Of a stretch of 64,000 nt of DNA, positions 45,197 through 55,214 are shown piece by piece. The notes beneath the pieces are model-generated. The model saw only the letters and a list, made by a program, of their open reading frames with translations, made no database searches and was not told the origin of the DNA. The DNA is from Oryza sativa Japonica Group (lineage: Eukaryota; Streptophyta; Magnoliopsida; Poales; Poaceae): positions 34,693,501 to 34,757,500 of the forward strand of contig NC_089035.1 of the NCBI RefSeq assembly GCF_034140825.1. Direction: 5' to 3'. Position 1 is the stretch's first letter; each line of letters opens with the position of its first letter. The translations under genes were made by a program, and so were the position numbers.

Positions 45197-46749
45197 ATGG
45201 GCACAGAGCTCTCGTTGACTTCATCCGTTCCCCTGCTCCTCCTCTTGCTGTTTCCTTTGCTCTGTTTCCTCTGCCTGCGCCATGGCAGCACCAGGAAGCA
45301 GCCTCGCGCCGACGGCCTCAAGGCCTACCCGATCGTCGGCATACTGCCACACTTCGTCAGGAACCAGCACCGCCTCCTCGAGTGGTCGGCCGGCGTCGTG
45401 GCGCGCTGCCCCACGCACACCATGTCCTTCAACTTCAAGGGCTTCGGCCTCATCGCCGGCGCCATCACCGGCAACCCGGCCAACGTCGAACACATCGTCA
45501 AGACCAACTTCCAGAACTACTCCAAGGGGGAGTACGTGGTGTCAGTCATGGAGGACTTCCTCGGCCACGGCATCTTCAACTCCGACGGCGACCAGTGGCT
45601 GTGGCAGCGGAAGGCCGCCAGCTACGAGTTCAACAAGCGCTCGCTGAGGAACTTCGTGGTCGACACCGTCAGGTCCGAGGTCGTCGATAGGCTGCTGCCG
45701 CTGCTCACGCGGGCGGAGCGCGACGGCCGGACGCTGGACGAGCAGGACGTGCTCGAGCGCTTCGCGTTCGACAACGTCTGCTGCGTCGCCTTCGACGAGG
45801 ACCCGGCGTGCCTCACCGAGGAGGGGATGGGGACGAACGCGCGGACCGAGTTCCTGCGCGCCTTCAACGACGCGCAGAACATCCTCATGGCGCGGTTCAT
45901 GTCGCCGGTCGAGTGGGCATGGCGCGCCAAGAGGCTGCTCGACTTGGAGCCGGAGAGGCGGATGCGGGAGGCGCTCGCCACGATCCATGGCTACGCCGAC
46001 AGGATCGTCCGCGAGCGGAGGGAGAGGGGCGCGGCGGGGCTGGCGCGCAAGGACGACTTCCTGTCGCGCTTCGCCGCGACCGGCAAGCACAGCGACGAGA
46101 GCCTCCGCGACGTGGCACCAACTTCGTCCTCGCCGGGCGCGACACGACGTCGTCGGCGCTGACCTGGTTCTTCTGGCTGGTGTCCGGCCAGCCGGACGTG
46201 GAGGACAGGATCGCGCGCGAGATCCGCGCGGTGCGCGCGTCGAGCGGGAGCACGGACGCGGCGGCGTTCAGCTTTGACGAGCTGCGCGAGATGCACTACC
46301 TGCACGCGGCCATCACGGAGGCGATGCGGCTGTACCCGCCCGTGGCCATGGACTCGCACTGCTGCCAGAACGACGACGTCTTGCCGGACGGCACGTTCGT
46401 CGGCAAAGGATGGCAGGTCACCTACAGCGCGTACGCCATGGCGCGCTTGGAGGAGTTATGGGGCGCGGACTGCGAGGAGTTCAGGCCGGAGCGGTGGCTC
46501 GACGAGGACGGCGTGTTCCGGCCGGAGAGCCCGTTCAAGTACCCGGTGTTCCACGGCGGGCCGAGGATGTGCCTCGGCAAGGAGATGGCATACATACAGA
46601 TGAAGTCCATCGCGGCGTGCGTGTTCGAGAGGTTCAGCTTCAGGTTCGTCGGCGGCGAGGGACGGCCAGGGCTTGTGTTCTCGGTGACCTTGAGGATGGA
46701 AGGCGGCTTGCCGATGCGAGTGAAGAAGAGGAGGGATTCAGTTTGTTAG
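45197..46749 (+). pseudogene. CYP94-family P450 (copy 5) with single-base frameshift
   Basis: Frame 1 runs from the ATG at 45197 with an anchor (about residues 10-28) through NPANVEH, WLWQRKAASYEF and DDFLSRFAA to about 46115. There the sisters read GACGTGGTCACCAAC but this copy reads GACGTGGCACCAAC, one base short. Everything after continues in the next frame without further damage: AGRDTT, EAMR in place of ESMR, FRPERW, FHGGPRMCLG with the heme Cys codon at 46570-46572, ending at 46749. As written, frame 1 stops at 46162 and yields 321 aa without the heme site. It is the most diverged full-length copy (SFNFKGFGLIAG, CQNDD). It could be a recent pseudogene, a strain-specific allele or a sequence error; the otherwise clean frames favour a very recent or artefactual change. 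Confidence 0.85.
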
Positions 46750-47360
46750 AATGTAAATGTTCTCTTTGCTACTTGTTGCCTTTCATTTATTCCAGGTTGA
46801 GTTCTGGATATTATCCATTTTTTCGCCTGATAGTAGCAAAATTATAAGGTGACAGAGGATTGGATGGGCAATCAGGTTGTTTTACAAATAAGTGTGTACC
46901 AAAGAGATTGGCACAGAGGAGGTGGATAAATTGTGTTACACAGTGGAGCATGGAGTGACTATGATGAGATGATCTGAATATTAAAATTCACTGGACTGTA
47001 TCAGAAAATAAAAGGGACGTTCTACTACAGAATAGAAAAATTGATGAGTTTATTTGAGCAACTGCTCAAGTTAGCATTTAGGCCCTTTGGCAAAATCTAT
47101 GCTCAGAATGCAGTCAAGATAGATCAGAGGAAAACCATGGCAATGCAGATCAAGGAGAACATATTCCCACAGCAAACAACTACTAAATACTGCACAAGCA
47201 AAAAGGCTAACTTGAATTTGTGTTGATAATGTACTTCACACATTAACCGGACACCGGGTGAAGGATTTGCACCAATTGTTATGGTTGAGTATAACCGAGA
47301 ACGTGGGATAAAAAAATACACTTACAATTGTGACAAAGAGCGACTTAGAATGCGATTCAA
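46750..47360. other. spacer between copy 5 and RPL34 3' end
   Basis: Probably holds the 3'-UTRs of both convergent genes. The short frame at 47041-47226 has no recognisable content. Confidence 0.4.
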
Positions 47361-48978
47361 TCAGAACATTCGTTTCTTCCCAGTGGGGGAGTTCGTCTTT
47401 GTGCAGAGAACCCTTCTTCCTTTGGCGCGTCTGCGCTTCAGGACCTTTCTTCCGGCAGTAGTCCTCATCCGTCTGCGAAAACCATGTGTACGGGCAAGCG
47501 ACTTCCTAGATCTATTTCTCTTGGTCATGCACAGAGCAGCCTTTCCAGCCCTAATCTGCAGAATCCGGGATCTTCCTGTTGTAACTCTGTTGTAGCTGAA
47601 TTCAATTCCCAAAGATGAACCTGAAATATGTAACATATTAGGATACTGAAATCATTTGTAGGTTGGAACAAATATGGTTTGATACATAAGAACATGGATT
47701 TGCTAAATACAACAGTACAGCACAGAAACCGGCTATTTGATTGCCCTTAGTTTGTGTTTTTGTTCTCTAAGATCATTTGGAAAAAAACTCTAGTATGTAA
47801 AGTACAGTTCATTTTCCAAAAGGATAATATCATTGCAATAGTTCCTTTAATCTAACGTTATTGGCTTGTTTTAGGAGCATTTTGGTTTTGCTTTAGGTGG
47901 CAAGGCTATTAATTGTAACTGAACTGTTTAAAAAGTTGAGTTGTCCAGTTAAACGTTCTTGATTCAGTGATTTCGTTAGTTCGTAGTATAATTATGTTAG
48001 ATGATATATTTCATAATGAGTTTACTAAATTAAGCTCATGCGCTCGCTCCAAAAAGTGGAGTTTCCTGAGTTTTTGTGATGTTTTCATGATTCTGTCGCA
48101 AGAATGTACTACAATCTACAGTCCATCTGGCACTACTGGAAATCACAATATCAGTATCACAGTACATGGAGGAAGAAAAGAAACTTTCAGCCGTGTAGGT
48201 TTCCTAACATGGAACCATCTAGAACTAATCACTGAATTATGAATATATATACACGTTCTTACACTAAAAAACTGGATGTGTAAACAAGTGATTTTTTTTA
48301 ATCTTAATCGGAATCCACATCTTAAGCAAAATTCTCTAGCACATGGTTAACTATAAGAATGCGTGGGCTTTAGGATCAGACATTGCAGATTATAACAAGC
48401 TGCGTACAGCAGCTAACAAGTACGGCAGAGTTTGAATTTAAGATTTCTCAGGAAATTGCCAGAATACCATCAGAACTTTCAAATATATCAATTGCATTAA
48501 AATCGCTAGTTTAGTTTAGTTATCTTCTGACATTAAGCACTGATTAACTGTACACGCTACCTATCTGACAGTATAAACACTCCATTGTACAGTACTTAAA
48601 GCCGAAACCAGCAGCACAAAAGTTCATTCCTCCCTTTCTCTTTGCAGGCAACTCTCTCCTCCATCTAGTTCCCCAACCCAAATGGTAGCAACAGAACGAA
48701 GCGAATCAGGAACGAGTAAAGTACACATTCTCACCAGCAAATGAGGAGGCAGAGGTGAAGGTCAGCGACGCCGAGACCGCGGCAGAGAGCGCGGCGGGGG
48801 AGGCGGAGGCGGATGACGTGGAGGAGGAGGAGACGAAGGAGCTCCGGAGGAACGGGGTGGCGGCGGCGCCCATCGGGGATGCCCTGCGAGAGCGGAGGCC
48901 GCCGCCGATAGCCGCCGCTGAGATCCTCCCGGAGTGGAGTGAGAGAGCCGCCATTGGCGAGACGAGGGCGAGCGCCAT
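47361..48978 (-). CDS. RPL34: plastid ribosomal protein bL34 (RPL34), two exons
   Basis: Coding parts 48735-48978 (exon 1) and 47361-47620 (exon 2); 504 nt, 167 aa. Exon 1 begins MALALVSPMAALSLHSG and is rich in Ser and Ala without acids, as in a chloroplast transit peptide. The donor is GCTG|GTGAGA and the acceptor TTTCAG|GTTCATC, and the split Gly codon joins SFAG to SSLGIEF. Exon 2 ends with the bL34 signature MTKRNRSRKSLARTHGFRRRM followed by KVLKRRRAKGRR, a small basic protein of the large ribosomal subunit. An ATG further upstream (MCGDS...) would read through the 5' leader and is not preferred. The 1.1-kb intron holds nothing recognised. It shares its upstream region with the divergent gene at 49236. 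Confidence 0.92.
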
Positions 48979-49059
48979 GTTTGGGGAGTCGAGGTGCGGT
49001 GCAGGGCTATGGCTATCCCCACACAATGTTGCTTTATCGTCTTATCCACGACGAGATGC

Positions 49060-49115
49060 GATTCTTGGGCCAAATCATGGGCCTTCGTCTTAGGCCCACT
49101 CATGTTAGGCCCATT
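49060..49115. promoter_or_regulatory. bidirectional promoter with four GGCCCA/TGGGCC boxes
   Basis: TGGGCC at 49066-49071 and 49078-49083, and GGCCCA at 49093-49098 and 49108-49113. These site II-type motifs recur in promoters of plant ribosomal-protein and other housekeeping genes. The block lies between bL34 (minus, ATG at 48978) and the O-fucosyltransferase-like gene (plus, ATG at 49236), only 257 bases apart. No TATA box is evident on either side. Confidence 0.7.
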
Positions 49116-49235
49116 AAGAGGAACAGTTCGTCGTCTTCCTAGAAACAAGTTCACCACCGTCCGCCGCCTGCAGACGGGGCTTTATTACACAATCAGCCAC
49201 CAGATCTCATCGCCGTCGGCCGTCGCCGTCGCCGG

Positions 49236-50600
49236 ATGGACCCGAGCCGGCCGTTGCTGGGGCGGGGCGCCCTCATCACCTCCTCCGCCCACGCCGCCGC
49301 CGCCCTCTTGCTCGTCGCCTTCCTCTTCCTCACCCTCCGCAACCTCCCCATCTCCCTCTCCCCTCCCACCGCCGCCTTGACGCCCACCACGTCCCACCTG
49401 GAGCAGCAGGATCAGGCCAGCTGCGACACCACCTCCACGCTCGACTGCGCCGACCCGCAGCTCTTCCACCTCATGATGCGCCGCGCCATCGACGCCTTCC
49501 CCGACGTCCACTTCAACCGCTTCGGCCGCCCCGTCCCCGGCGACCCGCCGTCGTCCTCCTGCGACATGGCCTGGCGCGCCCGATCCACCGCCTCCGCCAA
49601 CTACAAGGACTACCGCCGCTTCTCCGTCGCCCGCGACCCCGTCACCTGCGCCTACTCCGTTACCTCCATCGGGGAATACCACTCCGGCCCCCTCGCCCGC
49701 AAGCCCCGCCGCGGCGGGACCAACGCCACCGCCCCGCCGCCCCCACCCGCGCTCTCGCGCTCCCAGTTCGCCGCGGGCAAGTACCTCTCTTACCTTGGCG
49801 GCGGCGACCGGTGCAAGCCCATGCCGCATTATCTTCGTAGTCTCCTCTGCTCCATCGCCGAGGCCCGCTACCTCAACCGCACCCTCGTCCTCGATCTCAG
49901 CGTCTGTCTCGCCGCCGCCTACGCCGGGGGCATGCCCGAGGAGGGCAAGCGCCTCGCCTTCTATATTGACATTGAGCACCTGCAATCCGTGGTCGGGATC
50001 GTTGAACACAAGCGGTTCTGGGAGGATTGGGACAAGTGGGGAGCACAGGGTCAGCTTGGAGTCCGCATCATCGAGGACAGCAGGGTTGCGCCCACCAAGT
50101 TCTCCAAGTCGAGGGATCCCCTGATCGTTAGGAAATTTGGGGACGTGGAGCCAGGGAATTATTGGTACAATGTGTGCGAGGGCGAAGCTGAGCATGTCCT
50201 CCGTCCACCGCAGGGAGCAATACGCACGGCGCCAAGCTTGATGGACATTGTTGATGGTATCATATCAAGGATGCAAGTAGATTTTGACTCTGTTCATGTT
50301 GGTGGCAATGATGGGAACCTCAGAAGAAGGATTGAGGAGAGACTCAATGGAGGAGGAAGGCAGGTGTATGTTGCGGGAGAGGGCATCAACGTGGTCTTGT
50401 TGGATGCGCTGAAGGCAAAGTACAGCAGTGTGCATTACCTAGATGCGTTTGAGGAACTCTGGGCGAGAGATAGCAAGTGGTTTCTGGAGATGAAGAGGCT
50501 CAATGGTGGAGTTCCTGTGGAGTTTGATGGATACATGCGTGAGCTTGTTGACAGGGAGGTCTTCCTCAAGGGGAAGAAGAAGGTCGAAGTGCTCGTCTGA
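49236..50600 (+). CDS. O-fucosyltransferase-like type II membrane protein
   Basis: Single-exon frame of 454 aa. Residues 12-33 form one hydrophobic segment close to the N-terminus, giving a type II Golgi-type topology with the rest lumenal; NAT and NRT (in YLNRTL) are possible N-glycosylation sites. The core carries FAAGKYLSYLGGGDRCKPMP, HYLRSLLCSIAEARYLNRTL and the C-terminal PVEFDGYMRELVDREVFLKG. These are conserved in a plant-wide family usually annotated as GDP-fucose O-fucosyltransferase-like; its biochemical activity is not established as far as I know. A run of Pro/Ala (about residues 165-175) is likely a local expansion. It shares its promoter with plastid bL34. Confidence 0.82.
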   Translation: MDPSRPLLGRGALITSSAHAAAALLLVAFLFLTLRNLPISLSPPTAALTPTTSHLEQQDQASCDTTSTLDCADPQLFHLMMRRAIDAFPDVHFNRFGRPVPGDPPSSSCDMAWRARSTASANYKDYRRFSVARDPVTCAYSVTSIGEYHSGPLARKPRRGGTNATAPPPPPALSRSQFAAGKYLSYLGGGDRCKPMPHYLRSLLCSIAEARYLNRTLVLDLSVCLAAAYAGGMPEEGKRLAFYIDIEHLQSVVGIVEHKRFWEDWDKWGAQGQLGVRIIEDSRVAPTKFSKSRDPLIVRKFGDVEPGNYWYNVCEGEAEHVLRPPQGAIRTAPSLMDIVDGIISRMQVDFDSVHVGGNDGNLRRRIEERLNGGGRQVYVAGEGINVVLLDALKAKYSSVHYLDAFEELWARDSKWFLEMKRLNGGVPVEFDGYMRELVDREVFLKGKKKVEVLV

Positions 50601-50692
50601 TCTACTCTCTGAGATTAAGGTGTCGAAGAACATGGTATGTATCCAAGGGAATCTTCTACTCTTATCTGATATTTTCTCTCTACATCACTAGA

Positions 50693-51190
50693 TGATTCAG
50701 TCAAACATTGCTTAGGAGATTTTTTTTTTTGTTGATGTTCAATGTAGCACATGCAACCCACTGCTGCTCAAGAGCACTAGTAATGTGTAAATCTTTTCCT
50801 TCACCAAAGGCGATTCAGTCAAAATCCCTTCCAAGGAAATTTTGTTAACCTTCAGTTGTAATACATGTAGCTCAGTGTTACTTGATAGCACTATGTATAT
50901 ATCTTTTCCTTAAAGAAGGGTGATTCAGTAAAGATCGCATTTCCTTTGTTAATCTTCATGAGCTCAGTGTTTCTATAGACAAGTATTGTATAGATATTTT
51001 TCTTCCTTAACATAAATGGCGATTCAGTACAAACCACTTGCAAGGAAATTTTGTTAACCTTCAGGTGAAGTGCATATACTCCGTGCTGCTTAATAGGCAA
51101 CAGTGCAAGTATTGTACCCTATTTCTTTTCCTTAAACAAAGAATTATTCAGTCAAGATCGTTTCCAAGGAAATTTCGTTAACCTTAATGT
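50693..51190. repeat. diverged tandem repeat, about 100-125 bp units
   Basis: GATTCAGT(C/A)AA at about 50694, 50813, 50923 and 51021, and ATTCAGTCAA at 51146, start similar units containing CCAAGGAAATTTTGTTAACC and TCTTTTCCTTAA. Directly downstream of the O-fucosyltransferase-like gene, perhaps within its 3' transcript. Confidence 0.7.
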
Positions 51191-51405
51191 AGTACTACAT
51201 GCATCCTACAGTTGTTTTTACCTTGTACTAACCATAAGAGGCATTTTTATTAGTGAATCATGCTATGCTGGGATTTGATCACTCCCTGCTGAGGATCAAC
51301 GTCAGCTAAAGATTCAGATTCATTCAATCAAATTCGTAAGATACATATACCATTACATCTAGTTCTTTTTTTTCCCTGGTATTGGGAGTAGATAAAGTGA
51401 TGAAT

Positions 51406-51513
51406 AATTTCCATGTTATACTTCCTACGGTTGCTCAGAACCCTCTGGATTTTTCTGCACATTCCTCTTTGCCCGACACAATACCAAAGCAATTGAAGTA
51501 TAACATGGAAATT
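51406..51513. repeat. 19-bp perfect inverted repeat with 70-bp loop
   Basis: AATTTCCATGTTATACTTC (51406-51424) and its exact complement (51495-51513). Confidence 0.9.
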
Positions 51514-51923
51514 CATATGTTAATGCATTTATCTCGTTATTTCTAACAAAAAAATTTTCGCTGCAGTTCTGATGAGATTTAAATAATGATATTGTTCTAC
51601 TGCACAAGTAGTTTATCTATTCATTACTGTTTTATTAGCAAGTTTAGAGTGTAAGAGTGGTGGAGCACGCCGAAATGTTTGTTGTGAAAGCAATTTATGT
51701 ATTCAGATGTTTATTTTGTTCAAATATTGGGTTATCCAAAGATAAACGTGTCTGGAAATCTGGATAAGCAGAATTACCAACTATTTTTATTTCAGAATGA
51801 TGCACAAACATGGAAGACATTAGCTGGTCATTCGTATGACGTACGATCCACATCCACCGCTAGTTCTTAATTCAAGCTATCTAACAGTGCAGGAGAGCTA
51901 GCTAATTACAGAATCAAGGTGTT

Positions 51924-52953
51924 CTAGCTGGCATTCGCCTGATCCTCCGTTTTCCTAGTGAAGGTAACACCCTGATCCCTCACTGGAGTCAGCCGCTGCT
52001 TCTCTTCCTCTACTTGCTCGAGCAGAACTTGCAGTTCAGCCTCTGTCAAGCTCTCCAATCGTTTCTGGAACAAAGAGCAAGAAACTTCAGGTCAGTCACT
52101 CATACTCTTGGTAGTAACAAACACTGCATACTAGAATGAACAAGTGTCAAACCTCCATGACTTGCTTCTCATAGTCCCTGAGCTGCTGGGCGTAGGTCAT
52201 GTCCTTGTTGGCCACCCTGAACATGTACGTCGAGATCCACCCCACCGTCATCCCGAGCACGATGATCAGCTGGACGGCGTTTCCTGCTTGCAAGGGATCG
52301 ACTCCGACCAGCTGTGTTCAGTTGTGGCAAGGATGTGAAAGGGAAGGCATACATGTTCGTCAGTGAAGTGTACTTGATGATGAAGTCAAAGCCAAGAAGC
52401 AGCGAACTGGAGTAGTGATGGAGAAGAGAGAAAGAACAGACGTCACCTCCAGCCCGTATTTGAGGCCGTAGCCTAAGAGTGTCACGCCGACGCCGATGAG
52501 CAGCACGTCCTTCCTCGTGTATCCGAATGGCGTCTGTGAACAAAACATGGTCGTCACAGTTGGGTTCAGGCTTTAATTTTTTTTCAATTCATCAGGCGTG
52601 TGGTCGTGTGGATATACCTTCTCTTCGGTGGTGGAATTGGTTTCATCTGAGCTGCTGCTTCGGACCACCAGACGCCTCCGCTGTCGCAGCACTGATCTGA
52701 ACATCTGGTTGGGCCGTAACACAACTGCCTCGCCTTTGCAAGAACAGCAACAAAGGTTAGACAGGTGACATCCGTGAAGAAGGCCGAGAGGCGAGGGCAA
52801 GAAAAGGAAGAAGGAGCAATCAATACCAATGGGCTGGGCTACAGGTGAGCTGGCCATCCTGGCAGAGCGGAGGCCGGCGGCGGCGGCGGTGACCCTCCCG
52901 GCGGAGCTGGGGGAAATGGACGCGATGGGAGCGGCTAGCGCTGCCGGCGCCAT
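51924..52953 (-). CDS. DUF3007 thylakoid membrane protein (DAC-like), five exons
   Basis: Exons 52827-52953, 52618-52733, 52447-52533, 52153-52311 and 51924-52064, all with GT-AG borders and compatible phases; 630 nt, 209 aa. Residues 1-81 look like a chloroplast transit region (MAPAALAAPIASIS...). Exon 3 gives TPFGYTRKDVLLIGVGVTLL (first membrane span about 91-105), exon 4 a second span (about 122-141, LIIVLGMTVGWISTYMF) followed by MTYAQQLRDYEKQVME, and exon 5 a Glu-rich, probably coiled tail. This is the DUF3007 family of photosynthetic organisms. From memory, the Arabidopsis member is DAC, needed for cytochrome b6f accumulation; that link is not certain. Divergent from the PsbP-domain gene. 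Confidence 0.85.
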
Positions 52954-53196
52954 GGTGTTGCCGAGCTGTGCTCTCTGCTGCCGCTCGGCTTTGCCGGGCT
53001 CCGCTCCTTTATCTTATCCCAACCAGTTTGACAAGAGGACACGGCTGAGCCGCGCGTACGTACGTCTACGGGTCGTTGCGGTCTCGTTTCCTGCGAGAGA
53101 GAAAAATATCGCGCTCGGCGTCTGGATAAAGAGCCGGTGGCGCTCGCGCGCGCGGACCAGACACGACACGGAGCCCGCGCGGACGCGTCCTCATTC
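52954..53196. promoter_or_regulatory. bidirectional promoter with I-box-like GATAAG
   Basis: Only 243 bases separate the ATGs of two genes for predicted thylakoid proteins. CTTATC (53013-53018, GATAAG on the minus strand) with an adjacent TTATC, and GGATAAAG near 53122 on the plus strand, resemble light-responsive I-boxes. A CGTACGTACG run lies at about 53058. Function is inferred. Confidence 0.5.
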
Positions 53197-54268
53197 ATGG
53201 CCTCCTCTTCCGTCTTCTCCCCGCTACTCCGTGCACTCCGGCCGTCCACCTCCTGCTCGGGGCGCTCTTCTGCCACCCACGACAACAGCGCCGCCGCTGT
53301 CGTTGCCGCTGGTGGCGCTGCCCCGCGGCCGGCGCCCCTCGCGGCGGTTGTCAGCCACAGGAGGGAGCTGTTGCTGGGGGCGGCATTGGGCGCGGCGTTC
53401 CTGAAGGCGCCTTTGCCGGCCGAGGCGCGTGAGGTCGAGGTCGGCGCGGTCCTGCCGCCGGCGGCGTCCAACCCCGGGTTCGTGTTCTTCCGGGCTACTT
53501 CCAAGGACACTCCTGCACTTCGAGCTGGTAAGTGCTTGCTTGGCTTCTGGCTTCTGATTTGGTTAGCTGTCGTCTCTGCCTGGAGAAATTGATTTAGTTG
53601 TGTGACATACTGAGATGTGTTGAATCCACTCAATATGATTGTTCACCAATTCCAGGCAATGTGCAACCTTACGAGTTCATTCTGCCACCCACCTGGAAGC
53701 AAACGCGAGTGGCCAACATTCTGTCCGGCAACTACTGCCAGCCCAAGTGCGCCGAGCCGTGGGTGGAGGTGAAATTCGAGGACGACAAGCAGGGCAAGGT
53801 GCAGGTGGTGGCCTCGCCGTTGATCCGCCTGACGAACAGGCCGAACGCCACGATTGAGGACATCGGTAGCCCTGAGAGGCTAATCGCCTCTCTGGGGCCT
53901 TTTGTCACCGGGAACACCTTCGACTCCGACGAGCTCGTCGATACCTCCGTGGAGAAGATCGATGGCCAAACTGTAAGCTTCACTTGATCACTTCCCTAAC
54001 AACTTGCACACTACTTGTGCAGCTATTTGAATCAACAGTCTTTGGAGTGCTAAATGTTTCTGAACTCTGATGCATGGGCAATTCTTCTGAGGTGCAGTAC
54101 TACAGCTATGTGCTAGAGACTCCATTGGCACTGACCGGTTCTCACAATCTGGCGAAGGCGACTGCCAAGGGGAACACGGTGGTGCTCTTCGTCGCAAGTG
54201 CCAGCGACAAGCAGTGGCAGTCGTCGGAGAAAGTTCTCAAGACCATAGTGGATTCATTTAAAGTATGA
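53197..54268 (+). CDS. PPD6: PsbP-domain protein, thylakoid lumen (PPD6-like), three exons
   Basis: Exons 53197-53527, 53656-53972 and 54098-54268; donors GTAAGT and GTAAGC, acceptors CCAG and GCAG; 819 nt, 272 aa. After a Ser/Ala-rich stromal transit part comes SHRRELLLGAALGAAFLKAP with a twin arginine (55-56), a hydrophobic core and AEA (75-77), a Tat-type lumenal signal. The mature part holds the PsbP fold landmarks NVQPYEFILPPTWKQ, WVEVKFED, the closing SSEKVLKTIVDSF, and a close cysteine pair (Cys138, Cys142 in YCQPKC). The Cys pair and overall look suggest PPD6, a lumenal protein of uncertain function thought to be redox sensitive. An in-frame ATG at 53137 adds 20 residues that do not look like a transit start. 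Confidence 0.88.
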
Positions 54269-55153
54269 TGATCGCTGCAGGTCTGCTAGTACGATCTGTT
54301 TGTGGTGATTTTGTTGATGAGTACTTCCCAGCCTTGAGCTTGGGTAACTTATCTGAAGTAAACTAGAGGCATTTTTACAAGAGAAGCGGCGTTGCTTGTG
54401 AAGCTTGGAAACCATAGTAGAGAGCTAGTACTGTAATTGGTAAGGTGACACCATGGCAGTACTGTTATAGCTTATCTGTTTATGTGAGAACTAAGTGTAC
54501 AGTGCACCTAACGCACAGGGATTATTTTTTCAATATAAGATTAAATACTATGTTAAGATTAAATATAATCAGTTTTAATAAGGTGACACCATGGCAGTAC
54601 TGTAGGGAAATATAACATCGTTAGACCTTGTTCGGTTAATCCCCATAAAGAAGAGATTGAAGGAGATTTATTCCACATCCCCTCTAATACTCTTCGATCC
54701 CCTCCAAACCGGATCCCCTCCAAACCGAATAAACCCTTAAGGGCTATAATTTTGCTGTTAATTGTTCACTAGAAGAGCAACAATGGAGTTCAACTCCGGA
54801 ATAGCATGTAATTTGGGATATGGAAGCAAGAAATGTTCGCTAGACAGAGTCACAAGCACCACCCCACTAATATTTGGGTCCCACAAAGTGAACCTCACAT
54901 AACTATCGATATTTGGGCTCAACAAAGTAAACCTTATATAACTAGTTTGTACTCTCTTCATCTCAATATGTAGCAACCACTGCGAATTTGGACATATAGG
55001 ATTGGATCGTCGGTTGCTACGACGGTGGGAGCAGAAGAAATGACAAGCCAATTTGTTCTCCTTTGTTTGCTCTGACCTCCCAATTCACAGCTGGGTCTAT
55101 GTATCACTTATCAAGTACTACAGTGTATCAAAAGCTCTCCAATCTGTGCTGCC
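54269..55153. other. spacer upstream of first UGT
   Basis: Contains a 25-bp direct repeat TAAGGTGACACCATGGCAGT... (54441-54465 and 54579-54603) and a small MITE (54624-54736). No gene. Confidence 0.5.
54624..54736. mobile_element. small Tourist-like MITE
   Basis: TTA at 54621-54623 and 54737-54739. The ends GACCTTGTTCGGTTAAT and AAACCGAATAAACCC are inverted repeats, with internal CATCCCCTC and GATCCCCTCC words. Confidence 0.65.
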
Positions 55154-55162
55154 TTTATATTA
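55154..55162 (+). promoter_or_regulatory. candidate TATA box of first UGT
   Basis: TTTATATTA about 55 bases before the ATG at 55215. Confidence 0.5.
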
Positions 55163-55214
55163 GTTCCACCAAGAAGACACAAATTCCAGCAGAGATAGTC
55201 CGATAGAGATTAGC

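Larger units (their letters stand above)
50601..51923. other. spacer between converging genes, with diverged tandem repeats
   Basis: Holds the 3'-UTRs of two convergent genes, the repeat array at 50693-51190 and the inverted repeat at 51406-51513. No gene. Confidence 0.5.

Noticed and set aside
49185-50195. 336-codon minus-strand frame opposite the O-fucosyltransferase-like gene
   Set aside because: Gly/Ala/Glu-rich shadow of a GC-rich coding exon; no start context or family match.
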